Origin: Puia dinghuensis
GTDB lineage: Bacteria; Bacteroidota; Bacteroidia; Chitinophagales; Chitinophagaceae
Reading direction: 5' to 3'
Length of the DNA stretch: 64,000 nt
Assembly (NCBI RefSeq): GCF_014642875.1
Contig: NZ_BMJC01000002.1
Coordinates: 1,054,001 to 1,118,000, forward strand
Shown here in pieces: positions 1-7,487 of this stretch. A program made the translations under genes and the position numbers. The notes beneath the pieces are model-generated. The model worked only from the letters and a program-made list of their open reading frames with translations. It searched no databases and was not told the origin of the DNA. Each line of letters opens with the position of its first letter. Positions within the stretch are counted from its first letter, which is position 1.

Positions 1-87
1 GGGTTATGGCCGAATATAACGGGATTACTGCGATAATCGTGCACCTTTCTGTTCTTTATTTTCCCACAGATAACCCAGATAACCGGA

Positions 88-843
88 TCAGGTGTTTGTT
101 TGCACATCGTCCCAGTCAAGACCCAGGTTGCGGATAAGCCAGTTGAGGGCGCAGTATCGTTCCTGCACCACATCGGGGTTAATTCCGCCCGGCACCGGGT
201 CGCCCTTTGCCCGGGCATCTTCGATGGCCCAGTGGATACGCAGGATGAGATCGGCCTGGTCGAGGATCTCCTTTTTCGAGCGGAGCGTTGCCTTTGCGCG
301 CAGTTGCTGCTCCGTCAGATCGTGCAGGACTTTCAGGTCATTGGTCACAGAGCATTGTTGATCGGGATAGCCCAGCGAATCGATGAACCCCATCGCCCAG
401 AGCAGGACGTGCAGGCTTTCGTAGCGCCAGATGGCGTCCGTACGCTGCTGTGGGGTGGGCCGCTCAGCAGCGATGAATTCTTTCTCCTTTGGCGAGAGCT
501 TATCCATGATCTTCCAATCCTTGGCGACGGCCGCCAGCTGCTCGTCGGGCATGCCTTCGCCTTTCATCCCGATGTAGCAAAGGGCCAGGGCGCGGTCAAG
601 GACCGTGTCCGTTTCCCTTATCGTCACTTTCGACTCGGCGTCGACGAAGAGGGCATGCGGATTCTTAAAGATGGGAATGTCGTGTTCCTTGCAGAAAGCT
701 TCGGACTGCTGCCTACGGGCCTTCTGGTCGGGCGTTGGGTCGATGTGTTCGGGGCGCTTCGTCGGGCCGGAGAGTGGCTTTTCCTGGGCATTGACGATAC
801 CGGACAGGAGCAGGATAGATAGGATAACGGAGAAGCTTTTCAT
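88..843 (-). CDS. Secreted DUF4272-family protein
   Basis: This 251-residue protein begins with a hydrophobic signal peptide (about residues 1-19, MKSFSVILSILLLSGIVNAQ), so it is probably exported to the periplasm. The body resembles the DUF4272 family: an arginine-containing N-terminal segment, a WRYESLHVLLWAMG block around residue 140, a LRSKKEILDQADLILRIHWA block and a terminal ALNWLI..DWDDV motif. No catalytic function is known for that family. It lies downstream of pstS on the same strand, with a strong terminator-like hairpin between them, so the two are probably separate transcripts. Family recognition is from motif memory and the biochemical role is unknown. Confidence 0.75.
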   Translation of the reverse strand: MKSFSVILSILLLSGIVNAQEKPLSGPTKRPEHIDPTPDQKARRQQSEAFCKEHDIPIFKNPHALFVDAESKVTIRETDTVLDRALALCYIGMKGEGMPDEQLAAVAKDWKIMDKLSPKEKEFIAAERPTPQQRTDAIWRYESLHVLLWAMGFIDSLGYPDQQCSVTNDLKVLHDLTEQQLRAKATLRSKKEILDQADLILRIHWAIEDARAKGDPVPGGINPDVVQERYCALNWLIRNLGLDWDDVQTNT

Positions 844-925
844 TGGATTTGGATTGGTGCCACAAGATAGGCTGAATGGGGGAGGCGGAAAATAGGTGTT
901 ATCATAAGGGGGACATCAAACAAAT

Positions 926-952
926 AAGGGAGAGGTTGCCCTCTCCCTTTTG
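926..952 (-). terminator. Rho-independent terminator of pstS
   Basis: A perfect 10-bp inverted repeat (arms AAGGGAGAGG at 926-935 and CCTCTCCCTT at 940-949) closes a 4-nt loop. Read on the minus strand the loop is GCAA, a GNRA tetraloop, and the stem is followed by a T-rich stretch. It sits about 25 bp beyond the pstS stop codon. Confidence 0.75.
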
Positions 953-974
953 TCGACTATAGTATGTCTATCAC

Positions 975-2060
975 TTACAGTACAGGCTTCCCATTATACG
1001 TAACCGATTTGAGCAGGGCATCCCCCACTTTAACGGCGGCGGGAGAAAGCGGCGCATAGTTGAGATCGGTGCTGAACTTCTGGCCATCGTGGATCATCCA
1101 GGAGAGAAGCTTCACGAGGTAGGTAGCACGGTCCTTTGAACGGCTGTTGTAATTCTGCTCCTTGTATAGGACTACCCAGGAAAAACCGGAGATGGGGTAA
1201 CCAGCGGCGGCATCCGTATTGGTGAGAGAGACCTTCGAATCCGCGGGGATAGCGACGTCGGCGGCTGCAGTGACGCTGGCGATGCTGGGATTGATGAATT
1301 TCCCCGCCTTATTCTGCATTTTCGCATAAGGCATGCTATTCTGGATAGCATAGGCCAGTTCGATGTACCCGATGGAGCCCGGTGTCTGTTTGATCAGCCC
1401 GGCCACCCCTTCGTTACCCTTGCCGCCAAGCCCAACCGGCCAATTAACGGCAGAGCCCTTCCCTACCTTGCTCATCCATTGGTCGCTGACCTTGGACAGA
1501 TAGGTAGTGAAGATATTGGTAGTGCCGCTGCCGTCCGAACGGTGCGCGATGAGGATGGGCATAGAAGGAAGAGCTACCCCTTTGTTGATGGCCGCGATCT
1601 TCGCGTCATTCCAGGTAGTGATATTCCCCAGGAAAATATCCGCCAGGACGGCGGGGCTAAATTGGAGTTGTGTCTTCACATCGGGCAGGTTGTAGCTCAA
1701 TACGACGGCGCCTGCGGTGACGGGGATGTGGATGGCGGGGCCGCTGGTGAGCGCTGAATCCTGTTTTCCGTTCATGGGCGCATCCGTAGCGCCAAAATCA
1801 ACCGTTTTGCTGGTCAGCTGGGAGATCCCGGCTCCCGATCCGACAGACTGGTAGTTGATCTCGACGCCGGTGTTGGTCTTGTACGCGGCGAACATCTTTG
1901 TAAAAAGGGGATAATCGAAGGAACTGCCGGCTCCCAGAATTTGTTTGTCATCCTGGTAAGGCATGTGTTCCTTGTTGAAGGTTGGTGTCATCATGCTCAG
2001 GCTTGCAACCGCCATGAGGGCTCCTGCGGCAACAGCGAGCCTGGTCTTTGGGATTTTCAT
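975..2060 (-). CDS. pstS: Phosphate ABC transporter substrate-binding protein PstS
   Basis: PstS captures inorganic phosphate in the periplasm for the PstCAB permease. The 361-residue product has a hydrophobic export signal (residues about 8-28), then the family signature ILGAGSSFDYPLFTKMFAAY, the phosphate-site segment GSGAGISQLTSKTVDFGATD and, later, HRSDGSGTTNIFTTYL. No lipobox cysteine is visible, so it is probably a soluble periplasmic protein. The pstC, pstA, pstB and phoU genes are not in the window: the gene downstream is a DUF4272 protein and the divergent neighbour is a sigma factor, so this is either an orphan or a pst operon broken up in this genome. No convincing Pho box was identified. 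Confidence 0.93.
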   Translation of the reverse strand: MKIPKTRLAVAAGALMAVASLSMMTPTFNKEHMPYQDDKQILGAGSSFDYPLFTKMFAAYKTNTGVEINYQSVGSGAGISQLTSKTVDFGATDAPMNGKQDSALTSGPAIHIPVTAGAVVLSYNLPDVKTQLQFSPAVLADIFLGNITTWNDAKIAAINKGVALPSMPILIAHRSDGSGTTNIFTTYLSKVSDQWMSKVGKGSAVNWPVGLGGKGNEGVAGLIKQTPGSIGYIELAYAIQNSMPYAKMQNKAGKFINPSIASVTAAADVAIPADSKVSLTNTDAAAGYPISGFSWVVLYKEQNYNSRSKDRATYLVKLLSWMIHDGQKFSTDLNYAPLSPAAVKVGDALLKSVTYNGKPVL

Positions 2061-2178
2061 TTTTTAAAGATTTAATGAATTGAGAAGGTGTAAAAGAAGG
2101 TGGATAAAACAAGATTTGGAGAAAAAGTGCTTTACGGAAATATTATCATTTTACTCCCGTAGTACCTTTCCCGTACAA

Positions 2179-2200
2179 TCGAGGCCTTTTTAGGCCTCGA
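2179..2200. promoter_or_regulatory. 9-bp inverted repeat between divergent pstS and sigma gene
   Basis: Arms TCGAGGCCT (2179-2187) and AGGCCTCGA (2192-2200) are perfectly complementary around a TTTT loop. Neither strand has a T tract after the stem and the site lies between divergent genes, so an operator or a 5'-UTR hairpin is more likely than a terminator. No regulator can be assigned. Confidence 0.5.
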
Positions 2201-2220
2201 AAATAGATTCCCGCAGACCC

Positions 2221-2247
2221 TGTCACAAAAAATGCGGCTAAATTGTC
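2221..2247 (+). promoter_or_regulatory. Candidate ECF41-type autoregulatory promoter
   Basis: TGTCACA at 2221-2227 is followed after exactly 16 nt by TGTC at 2244-2247. From memory, ECF41 sigma factors recognise TGTCACA, a 16-nt spacer and CGTC upstream of their own genes; here only the first base of the -10 element differs. Transcription from it would begin near 2253 and leave a very short leader before the ATG at 2264, which also argues against the TTG at 2243 as the start codon. Confidence 0.6.
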
Positions 2248-2263
2248 TTATTGGAGTATGGAT

Positions 2264-3172
2264 ATGAATACTAATGCCAGATCGGATCTATTCCTTGAGT
2301 ATAAGGCCCTTTTGTTCTCCATCGCGTACAACATGCTGGGTAATATCGACGCCGCGGAGGACATGGTGCAGGATACCTTTCTCAAATGGATGGAGGCGGA
2401 TACCGATGCCGTCCGCAACCGGAAGGCTTTTTTGGTAAAGATGGTGACCAACGCCAGCATCAACTATCTGAGCAGCGCCCGGATAAAACGCGAGAAATAC
2501 GTCGGCATCTGGCTACCGGAGGCCCTCCCCGATCATCATGCTTCCACCACCATCGCCCGGATAGAAAGCTACCATGCGTTGTCCATCGGCATGCTCGTCC
2601 TGCTGGAGAAACTAACTCCGCAGGAGAGAGCCATTTTCCTGCTCAAAGAGATCTTCGCCTATGATTATGATGAATTGGCAGAGATCTTCGGCAAAACGAC
2701 CGACAACTGCCGGCAAATCCTAAAAAGGGCAAAGGAAAACCTGGGAAAAGATACCCGCCGGTTCAAAGTGGACATGAAAGTACACGAAAAGATTCTCCAC
2801 AATTTCCTACAGGCCGTTGCGGAAGGAAGCATGGAAGACCTCATCCATCTCCTGAAAGAGGATATCATGCTTTTTGCCGATGGTGGCGGCACGTACTTCA
2901 CCCTGCAGGATCAGCGGATCACGGCCTTCCCCAAACCCATCGAAGGAAGGGACGCTATTGTCAGGATTCTCCTCACGCTCATCCCGAAATTCCGGCAATC
3001 AATACCCGATTTCAACCAGGAGACAACCATCGTCAATGGGATGCCCGCCCTCATCACTTATTCCGGCGACAAACCCGTAACCCTTGTCGCACTGGAAACA
3101 GACGGAGATGAGATTCGTAACATCTATGTACAGACAAACCCGGACAAACTGAAACATTTTACAAAACCATAG
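2264..3172 (+). CDS. ECF41-family RNA polymerase sigma factor with C-terminal SnoaL-like domain
   Basis: This sigma-70-family regulator of about 302 residues redirects RNA polymerase. The start ATG at 2264 is chosen because GGAG lies 7 nt upstream; the TTG at 2243 overlaps the candidate -10 element. Region 2 (FLEYKALLFSIAYNMLGNIDAAEDMVQDTFLKW) and region 4 (LTPQERAIFLLKEIFAYDYDELAEIFGKTTDNCRQILKRAK) are clear. Between them is WLPEALPD, resembling the WLPEP signature of ECF41, and in the C-terminal NTF2/SnoaL-like extension there is DGGGT, close to the ECF41 DGGGK motif. In that group the fused domain controls activity in place of an anti-sigma factor. Two genes follow on the same strand; the second is epimerase/oxidoreductase-like, matching the usual ECF41 neighbourhood. 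Confidence 0.88.
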   Translation: MNTNARSDLFLEYKALLFSIAYNMLGNIDAAEDMVQDTFLKWMEADTDAVRNRKAFLVKMVTNASINYLSSARIKREKYVGIWLPEALPDHHASTTIARIESYHALSIGMLVLLEKLTPQERAIFLLKEIFAYDYDELAEIFGKTTDNCRQILKRAKENLGKDTRRFKVDMKVHEKILHNFLQAVAEGSMEDLIHLLKEDIMLFADGGGTYFTLQDQRITAFPKPIEGRDAIVRILLTLIPKFRQSIPDFNQETTIVNGMPALITYSGDKPVTLVALETDGDEIRNIYVQTNPDKLKHFTKP

Positions 3173-3194
3173 GCAGGATCTAAACACTACTCAT

Positions 3195-3668
3195 ATGACA
3201 TCACAAACATTTCTCCAACTCGATCTCGTATTGCATATCACCGGGTTCACCATGATGGCGGGTTTCATCCTGGCGGATTTCGTCATCAACAGGCGGCTGA
3301 CCCGGTATCTTCTCACCGATAAGCCCAGGGCGGCAAGCGTAATGGAAAGCGTGGCCGTATTCCCGCGCCTGATCGGTATCGGCGCCGCACTGCTCATCGT
3401 CACCGGCATCGCTATGGTGGTTATTTTCAAGGGCGTCATCGCGCAAATGCTTTGGTTTAAGATAAAGATGTTGGTCGTCCTGCTGATCCTCCTCAACGGG
3501 GGCATCGTCCTGCGGCGGAACAGCAATCGGCTAAAGTCGCTGTTGCAAACAAATGACGACCGGCATAACGGCAATATCCTGCAAGTGAAACAACGGCTTG
3601 GGGTATTTCAAGGGGTGGAGCTGTTGTTGTTCCTGATCATCTTTGTACTCAGCATTTTTAAATTTTAA
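3195..3668 (+). CDS. Four-helix integral membrane protein (DUF2269-like)
   Basis: The 157-residue product has four predicted membrane segments: residues about 10-28, 50-76, 86-105 and 136-155. A histidine lies in the first (DLVLHITGFTMMAGF). Size and helix pattern recall small DUF2269/DUF2214-like membrane proteins, but I cannot assign a family firmly. The gene starts 22 bp after the sigma-factor stop and ends 6 bp before the NAD(P)-binding gene, so the three are probably one operon and this protein a likely target of the sigma factor. No enzymatic function is claimed. Confidence 0.75.
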   Translation: MTSQTFLQLDLVLHITGFTMMAGFILADFVINRRLTRYLLTDKPRAASVMESVAVFPRLIGIGAALLIVTGIAMVVIFKGVIAQMLWFKIKMLVVLLILLNGGIVLRRNSNRLKSLLQTNDDRHNGNILQVKQRLGVFQGVELLLFLIIFVLSIFKF

Positions 3669-3674
3669 CCGGCT

Positions 3675-4328
3675 ATGCAACGGAATACAATTTTAGTGCT
3701 GGGCGCAGGTGGCGGCATCGGCAGACAAGCCGTAGAAGCGGGGCTGGCTGAGGGTCACCGGGTAATTGCCGTGTTGCGAACACCGTCGAAGCTGCCACTT
3801 ACGCATCCCGATCTGACCATTGTAAGAGGCGATATCCTTCAGCCCTCGACCTTTGAGTCCCATTTATCCGGGGAAACGGTCGTCGTTTCGGCCATCGGGG
3901 TCAGCGGCGGGTTGAAGGGTGACAAGCCTACGACCCTGTATTCGCAGGGAGCGCTCAACCTGCTGGAAGCCATGAAGCGCAGGGGTACGCGCCGCGTTTA
4001 TTTTATCTCTGCGTCGGCGGTGGAAATAAGCCCGGTGATGCCGGCGTTTGCAAGATTTGCCGCGAAAAATATCCTGGGGAAGCTGTTGCGGCACATGTAT
4101 GCCGATCTGCGGCTGATGGAAAGCAAGGTAAAAGAAAGCGATCTCGACTGGACGATCATCCGGCCGCCGCGGCTGACAAACAAGGCAGGCACCGGCCACT
4201 ACCGGTTTGCGGTGAACCAATGGCTAAAGAATTCGCTTAGTATCTCGCGTGCAGATGTAGCCGATTTCATGATCCATCATTCGGAGGATACAGACACGTA
4301 TAAGGGGATTGTGGAGATGGGTTATTGA
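3675..4328 (+). CDS. NAD(P)H-binding epimerase/oxidoreductase (atypical SDR)
   Basis: This 217-residue soluble protein opens with a Rossmann nucleotide-binding motif, LVLGAGGGIGRQAVEAGLAEGH, followed by VIAVLRTPSKL and DLTIVRGDILQPSTF, as in NmrA/YwnB-like NAD(P)-binding proteins. The later segments VYFISASAVEI and LDWTIIRPPRLT match the SDR_a5-type fold; the classical YxxxK motif is not evident. It follows the membrane protein by 6 bp. In ECF41 loci an oxidoreductase or epimerase next to the sigma factor is typical and is often its target. Its substrate cannot be read from the sequence. Confidence 0.85.
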   Translation: MQRNTILVLGAGGGIGRQAVEAGLAEGHRVIAVLRTPSKLPLTHPDLTIVRGDILQPSTFESHLSGETVVVSAIGVSGGLKGDKPTTLYSQGALNLLEAMKRRGTRRVYFISASAVEISPVMPAFARFAAKNILGKLLRHMYADLRLMESKVKESDLDWTIIRPPRLTNKAGTGHYRFAVNQWLKNSLSISRADVADFMIHHSEDTDTYKGIVEMGY

Positions 4329-4659
4329 AGATTTAACACTGCTAATGGTGCAGTACCAAAATGGGACGGCACCCAAAAGCTTGTAGAAGAATGGGATAGA
4401 AAGAGGCGCTTACCGTCATATTGACATCGTAGTTTTCCATAGTAGAAACCCTTGCGGGAAGCGGGTTCTGTGCATTATCTTTGTCTCTTCGGTTATAGTC
4501 TTCCGCAAATGAAAAACCCCTGTTGTACCGTACCCACGGAAGGCTGTAATTCTCGCCAATATTCTATGTTTCACCCTTCGCAACCGGATAGAATCCGGTT
4601 CGCGCACGCAAGTTGATCCAATCCTGGGGCCGGCATTGTTTTACTCAAAAACTAAAACG
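4329..4659. other. Intergenic stretch upstream of the lytic transglycosylase
   Basis: No convincing gene is present; a 63-codon minus-strand frame here has no recognisable content. The visible structure is a hairpin at 4582-4600 (arms AACCGGAT and ATCCGGTT around AGA), extendable by three pairs with one bulge, about 60 bp upstream of the transglycosylase start. It may belong to that gene's 5' leader. Confidence 0.5.
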
Positions 4660-5388
4660 ATGTTGAAGTCTCCGATGCCCTTATGTTTTTACAGTATCGC
4701 CTTTATCGTAGCAACCCCTACAGCGGCGAACCCTGGCCATGCCTCCCACGAAAGCAGCCCAAATGTGCTCTATACAGGCACTGCGGCTGCCCATACCCAC
4801 AAGGATAAGCCAGTCTTTACCCTCACAGATAGGAAGGGGATAAGATTTGTCAATGCCTATATCCGCAACAACGATGAATGTCTTACCATCGTCAAGCGGA
4901 GAAGCGAGATCCCTTTTGCGGTGATCGATTCGGTGCTCGACCGTTACCGGCTGCCGCGGGAATTGAAATACCTGGCCGTGGTTGAATCGGAATTGAAATC
5001 CACCGCGGTGTCCCGTGTAGGAGCCAAGGGCACCTGGCAGCTGATGCCGGGCACGGCCCACGAACTGGGATTGGCCGTCAACCGCAAGTCGGACGAACGA
5101 AAAGACCTTGTAAAGAGCACGACGGCCGCGGCAAAGTACCTGCGCGATCTCCATCATGAATTCGGCGACTGGCTGCTCGTACTGGCCGCCTATAATGGCG
5201 GTCCGGCTCCCGTCCACAGGGCCATCCATAAAGCGCATAGCCGGAATTTCTGGGTCCTGCAGCAATACCTGCCGGCGGAATCAAGGATGCACGTGAAGAA
5301 ATTCATTGCCACCGCCTGTTATTTCGAAAGCAAGGAGTCGGCGAAGTCGCTTCTGGTTTCCAACGAACTCATAGGGGTTGATGAATAG
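4660..5388 (+). CDS. MltD-like lytic murein transglycosylase
   Basis: The enzyme cleaves the MurNAc-GlcNAc bond of peptidoglycan, giving 1,6-anhydro ends. I start at ATG 4660, which gives 242 residues and a signal peptide (MLKSPMPLCFYSIAFIVATP); the TTG at 4636 would put polar residues in front of it. The SLT domain spans about residues 90-225: LPRELKYLAVVESELKSTAV carries the catalytic glutamate (about E109), followed by SRVGAKGTWQLMPGTA and AAYNGGPAPV, all classic family-1 transglycosylase motifs. No LysM repeats are present, unlike full-length MltD. The gene is convergent with the GH97 gene, with only 2 bp between the stops. Confidence 0.92.
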   Translation: MLKSPMPLCFYSIAFIVATPTAANPGHASHESSPNVLYTGTAAAHTHKDKPVFTLTDRKGIRFVNAYIRNNDECLTIVKRRSEIPFAVIDSVLDRYRLPRELKYLAVVESELKSTAVSRVGAKGTWQLMPGTAHELGLAVNRKSDERKDLVKSTTAAAKYLRDLHHEFGDWLLVLAAYNGGPAPVHRAIHKAHSRNFWVLQQYLPAESRMHVKKFIATACYFESKESAKSLLVSNELIGVDE

Positions 5389-5390
5389 GA

Positions 5391-7418
5391 CTATACCGGC
5401 CGGATATGCGCCGCCCATCCCCCACCGGGGGCAAGCCGGATGGTCAGTTTCCCGCCGCGTTGGATGCGAATGGTTTCCTTTTTATAATCGGTAGCGTCGC
5501 GGTCGGCATTGACTCCGTCTTTAAACACCTCCGCGACATAATGTCCCTCAGGCAGGAAGGAGCAATCGATGGTTATCTCACGGGCGTCCCAGTTGGTCAT
5601 CGCACCGACAAACCAGTCCTTTCCCTTGCGATGCGCCAATGCCAGGTATTCGCCGACCTTCCCGTCTAACGGTACTGTTTCATCGAATGTCGTTGGTATG
5701 CTTGCGATGAAGTCAGTGCACTCCTGCTCCTTCATATAAATTGTGGGGTTGTCCGATAACATCTGCAACGGCGCATCAAAGACGATGTACTCTGCCAACT
5801 GCTGGCAACGGGTACCCTTTGCCATCGGGTTGTTGTTGACCGGCCGGTAGGTCGCCTTAGTGGCGTTGCGCATAGCCCCGGGAGTGTAGTCCATCGGTCC
5901 GGCCATCATTCGGATAAAGGGAATGCTTACGACATAACGGGGCTGGTCCTCATCCGCCCATTTGAAGTTCTCCAGTCCTTTCACCCCTTCATAACCGATG
6001 ACATTGGGCCAGGTGCGTGGCAGACCGGTGGGTTTGGACGTACCGTGGTAGTCGACCAACAGCTTTGCCGCCGCGGCCTTTTGGGCGATGACATAAGTGG
6101 AGGCGATGGCAACCTGGTCGTCGCGATCGATGAAGTCTATCTTAAACCCTTTCACGCCCATGGCGGCATAATGCGGGAACACCGAATCCATTTGCCGGTT
6201 GATAGCATACCAGGTGGCCCAGAGGATGACGCCGATGCCTTTTTGTTTGCCGTAATCGATAATCTGCTGCAGATCGATGTTGCGAGAAACCTTGAACAGA
6301 TCGAGGTCGTTCGACCAGCCTTCATCCATGACGATGTATTGGAGGTGATTGGCGGCGGCGAAATCGATGTAGTATTTGTAGGTCTCGGTGTTGATACCGG
6401 CTTTGAAGTCGACGTGGGTGATGTTCCAGTTGTTCCACCAGTCCCAGGCCACCTGGCCGGGTTTGATCCAGGAGACGTCGGATAGTTTTGGCGGTGCGGC
6501 CAGTTTCTGTACGATGTCCTGGCTGAGCAGGTCTTTATCCTGGCGGCTGATGGCGATGACACGCCAGGGAAAATTCCGGCTGCCGGTGGTTTTGGCGATA
6601 TAGCCGGCGCGGCTGCCGGGGATGTAATTGATGCCGGCGAGCGCCGCGTCCAGCGGATAGGGTGCATAGACGCCCTTCAGGCCCCATCGGACGGAGTCCG
6701 ATGCCCGTATGAGCCCACGCGTAGCGTTGAGGTCGAGGTACATCCCGGGATAATCATCCAGGTCGGATTCGAGGATGACCACTTTTTTGTTGGCCCCAAT
6801 GTCTACCAACAGCGGAAGGAAGGCCAGCGAGTCTTTGGGCCACTGCGAAAGATTGATCTCACGATAGAGATTTTCGAAGGAAGAGTTGAATATCTTACCC
6901 CGCCGGTAGTCCCACTGAATGGGGATAAAGGCCCTGTCATCGGCAGCGAAATTGAAATTCGCTTCTTCGTTTTTGATGATCAGTTCGCCATTCCTTTTTG
7001 TGACGAAACGATAGGCTACTGCGTCATTGTATACGCGGAAGATGATGCTATAGTCGCCTTTGCAGTTGAGGGTGAGTTGCGCGTATTGATCGTGAATGGT
7101 GGATTTTTTGTAATTGATGGGGGTGAAGTCGGTATTGACGTTTTCGGTTTTGGCATCGGTAATCTTTACGTTTGCCCCGAGGGTCTCGCCGGTTTGCAGC
7201 TGGAGTCCGATGGCGGAAGGGAGGATGACGGGCTGGCCATCCTGGTCGGCGGACCATTGTAGTTGGGCGCCGGCCTGAATATGGACGACGAGGGAACCAT
7301 CAGGTGATTTGACCTCGTAGTTGCCGGGGGCGCCGGGTGTGCCCGGGAGGTTAGCGGGTTTGCCGGCGAAGAGGGCGGTGTCGAGGAGACAAGCAAACAG
7401 GAAAAGAAGCGTTCTCAT
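5391..7418 (-). CDS. Glycoside hydrolase family 97 protein
   Basis: This periplasmic exo-glycosidase of about 675 residues belongs to the SusB-related family. I start at ATG 7418 because it gives the signal peptide MRTLLFLFACLLDTALFAG; the longer frame adds a polar leader. The family order is visible: an N-terminal beta-sandwich (EVKSPDGSLVVHIQAG onward), a (beta/alpha)8 barrel (WDWWNNWNITHVDFKAGINTE, YIVMDEGWSNDLDLF, GVKGFKIDFIDRDDQ, WPNVIGYEGVKGLENF, IRMMAGPMDYTPGAM) and a C-terminal beta-domain. The aspartate in GFKIDFIDR is at the position used as nucleophile by retaining GH97 alpha-galactosidases, so a retaining enzyme is more likely than an inverting SusB alpha-glucosidase; this is inferred from family knowledge. 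No susCD pair adjoins it. Confidence 0.93.
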   Translation of the reverse strand: MRTLLFLFACLLDTALFAGKPANLPGTPGAPGNYEVKSPDGSLVVHIQAGAQLQWSADQDGQPVILPSAIGLQLQTGETLGANVKITDAKTENVNTDFTPINYKKSTIHDQYAQLTLNCKGDYSIIFRVYNDAVAYRFVTKRNGELIIKNEEANFNFAADDRAFIPIQWDYRRGKIFNSSFENLYREINLSQWPKDSLAFLPLLVDIGANKKVVILESDLDDYPGMYLDLNATRGLIRASDSVRWGLKGVYAPYPLDAALAGINYIPGSRAGYIAKTTGSRNFPWRVIAISRQDKDLLSQDIVQKLAAPPKLSDVSWIKPGQVAWDWWNNWNITHVDFKAGINTETYKYYIDFAAANHLQYIVMDEGWSNDLDLFKVSRNIDLQQIIDYGKQKGIGVILWATWYAINRQMDSVFPHYAAMGVKGFKIDFIDRDDQVAIASTYVIAQKAAAAKLLVDYHGTSKPTGLPRTWPNVIGYEGVKGLENFKWADEDQPRYVVSIPFIRMMAGPMDYTPGAMRNATKATYRPVNNNPMAKGTRCQQLAEYIVFDAPLQMLSDNPTIYMKEQECTDFIASIPTTFDETVPLDGKVGEYLALAHRKGKDWFVGAMTNWDAREITIDCSFLPEGHYVAEVFKDGVNADRDATDYKKETIRIQRGGKLTIRLAPGGGWAAHIRPV

Positions 7419-7487
7419 TTTGGAAGTTTTTGTTGGACGACGCCAAATATAAGCCGGCGGGCGAAGGGCAGCTGGCATTATTTTAAC

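Noticed and set aside
2179-2200. Hairpin considered as a terminator
   Set aside because: Both flanking genes start on either side and point away, and neither strand has a T tract after the stem.
4416-4607. 63-codon minus-strand frame in the gap before the transglycosylase
   Set aside because: No recognisable motif, no partner gene and overlap with a hairpin and likely leader; not supportable as a gene.
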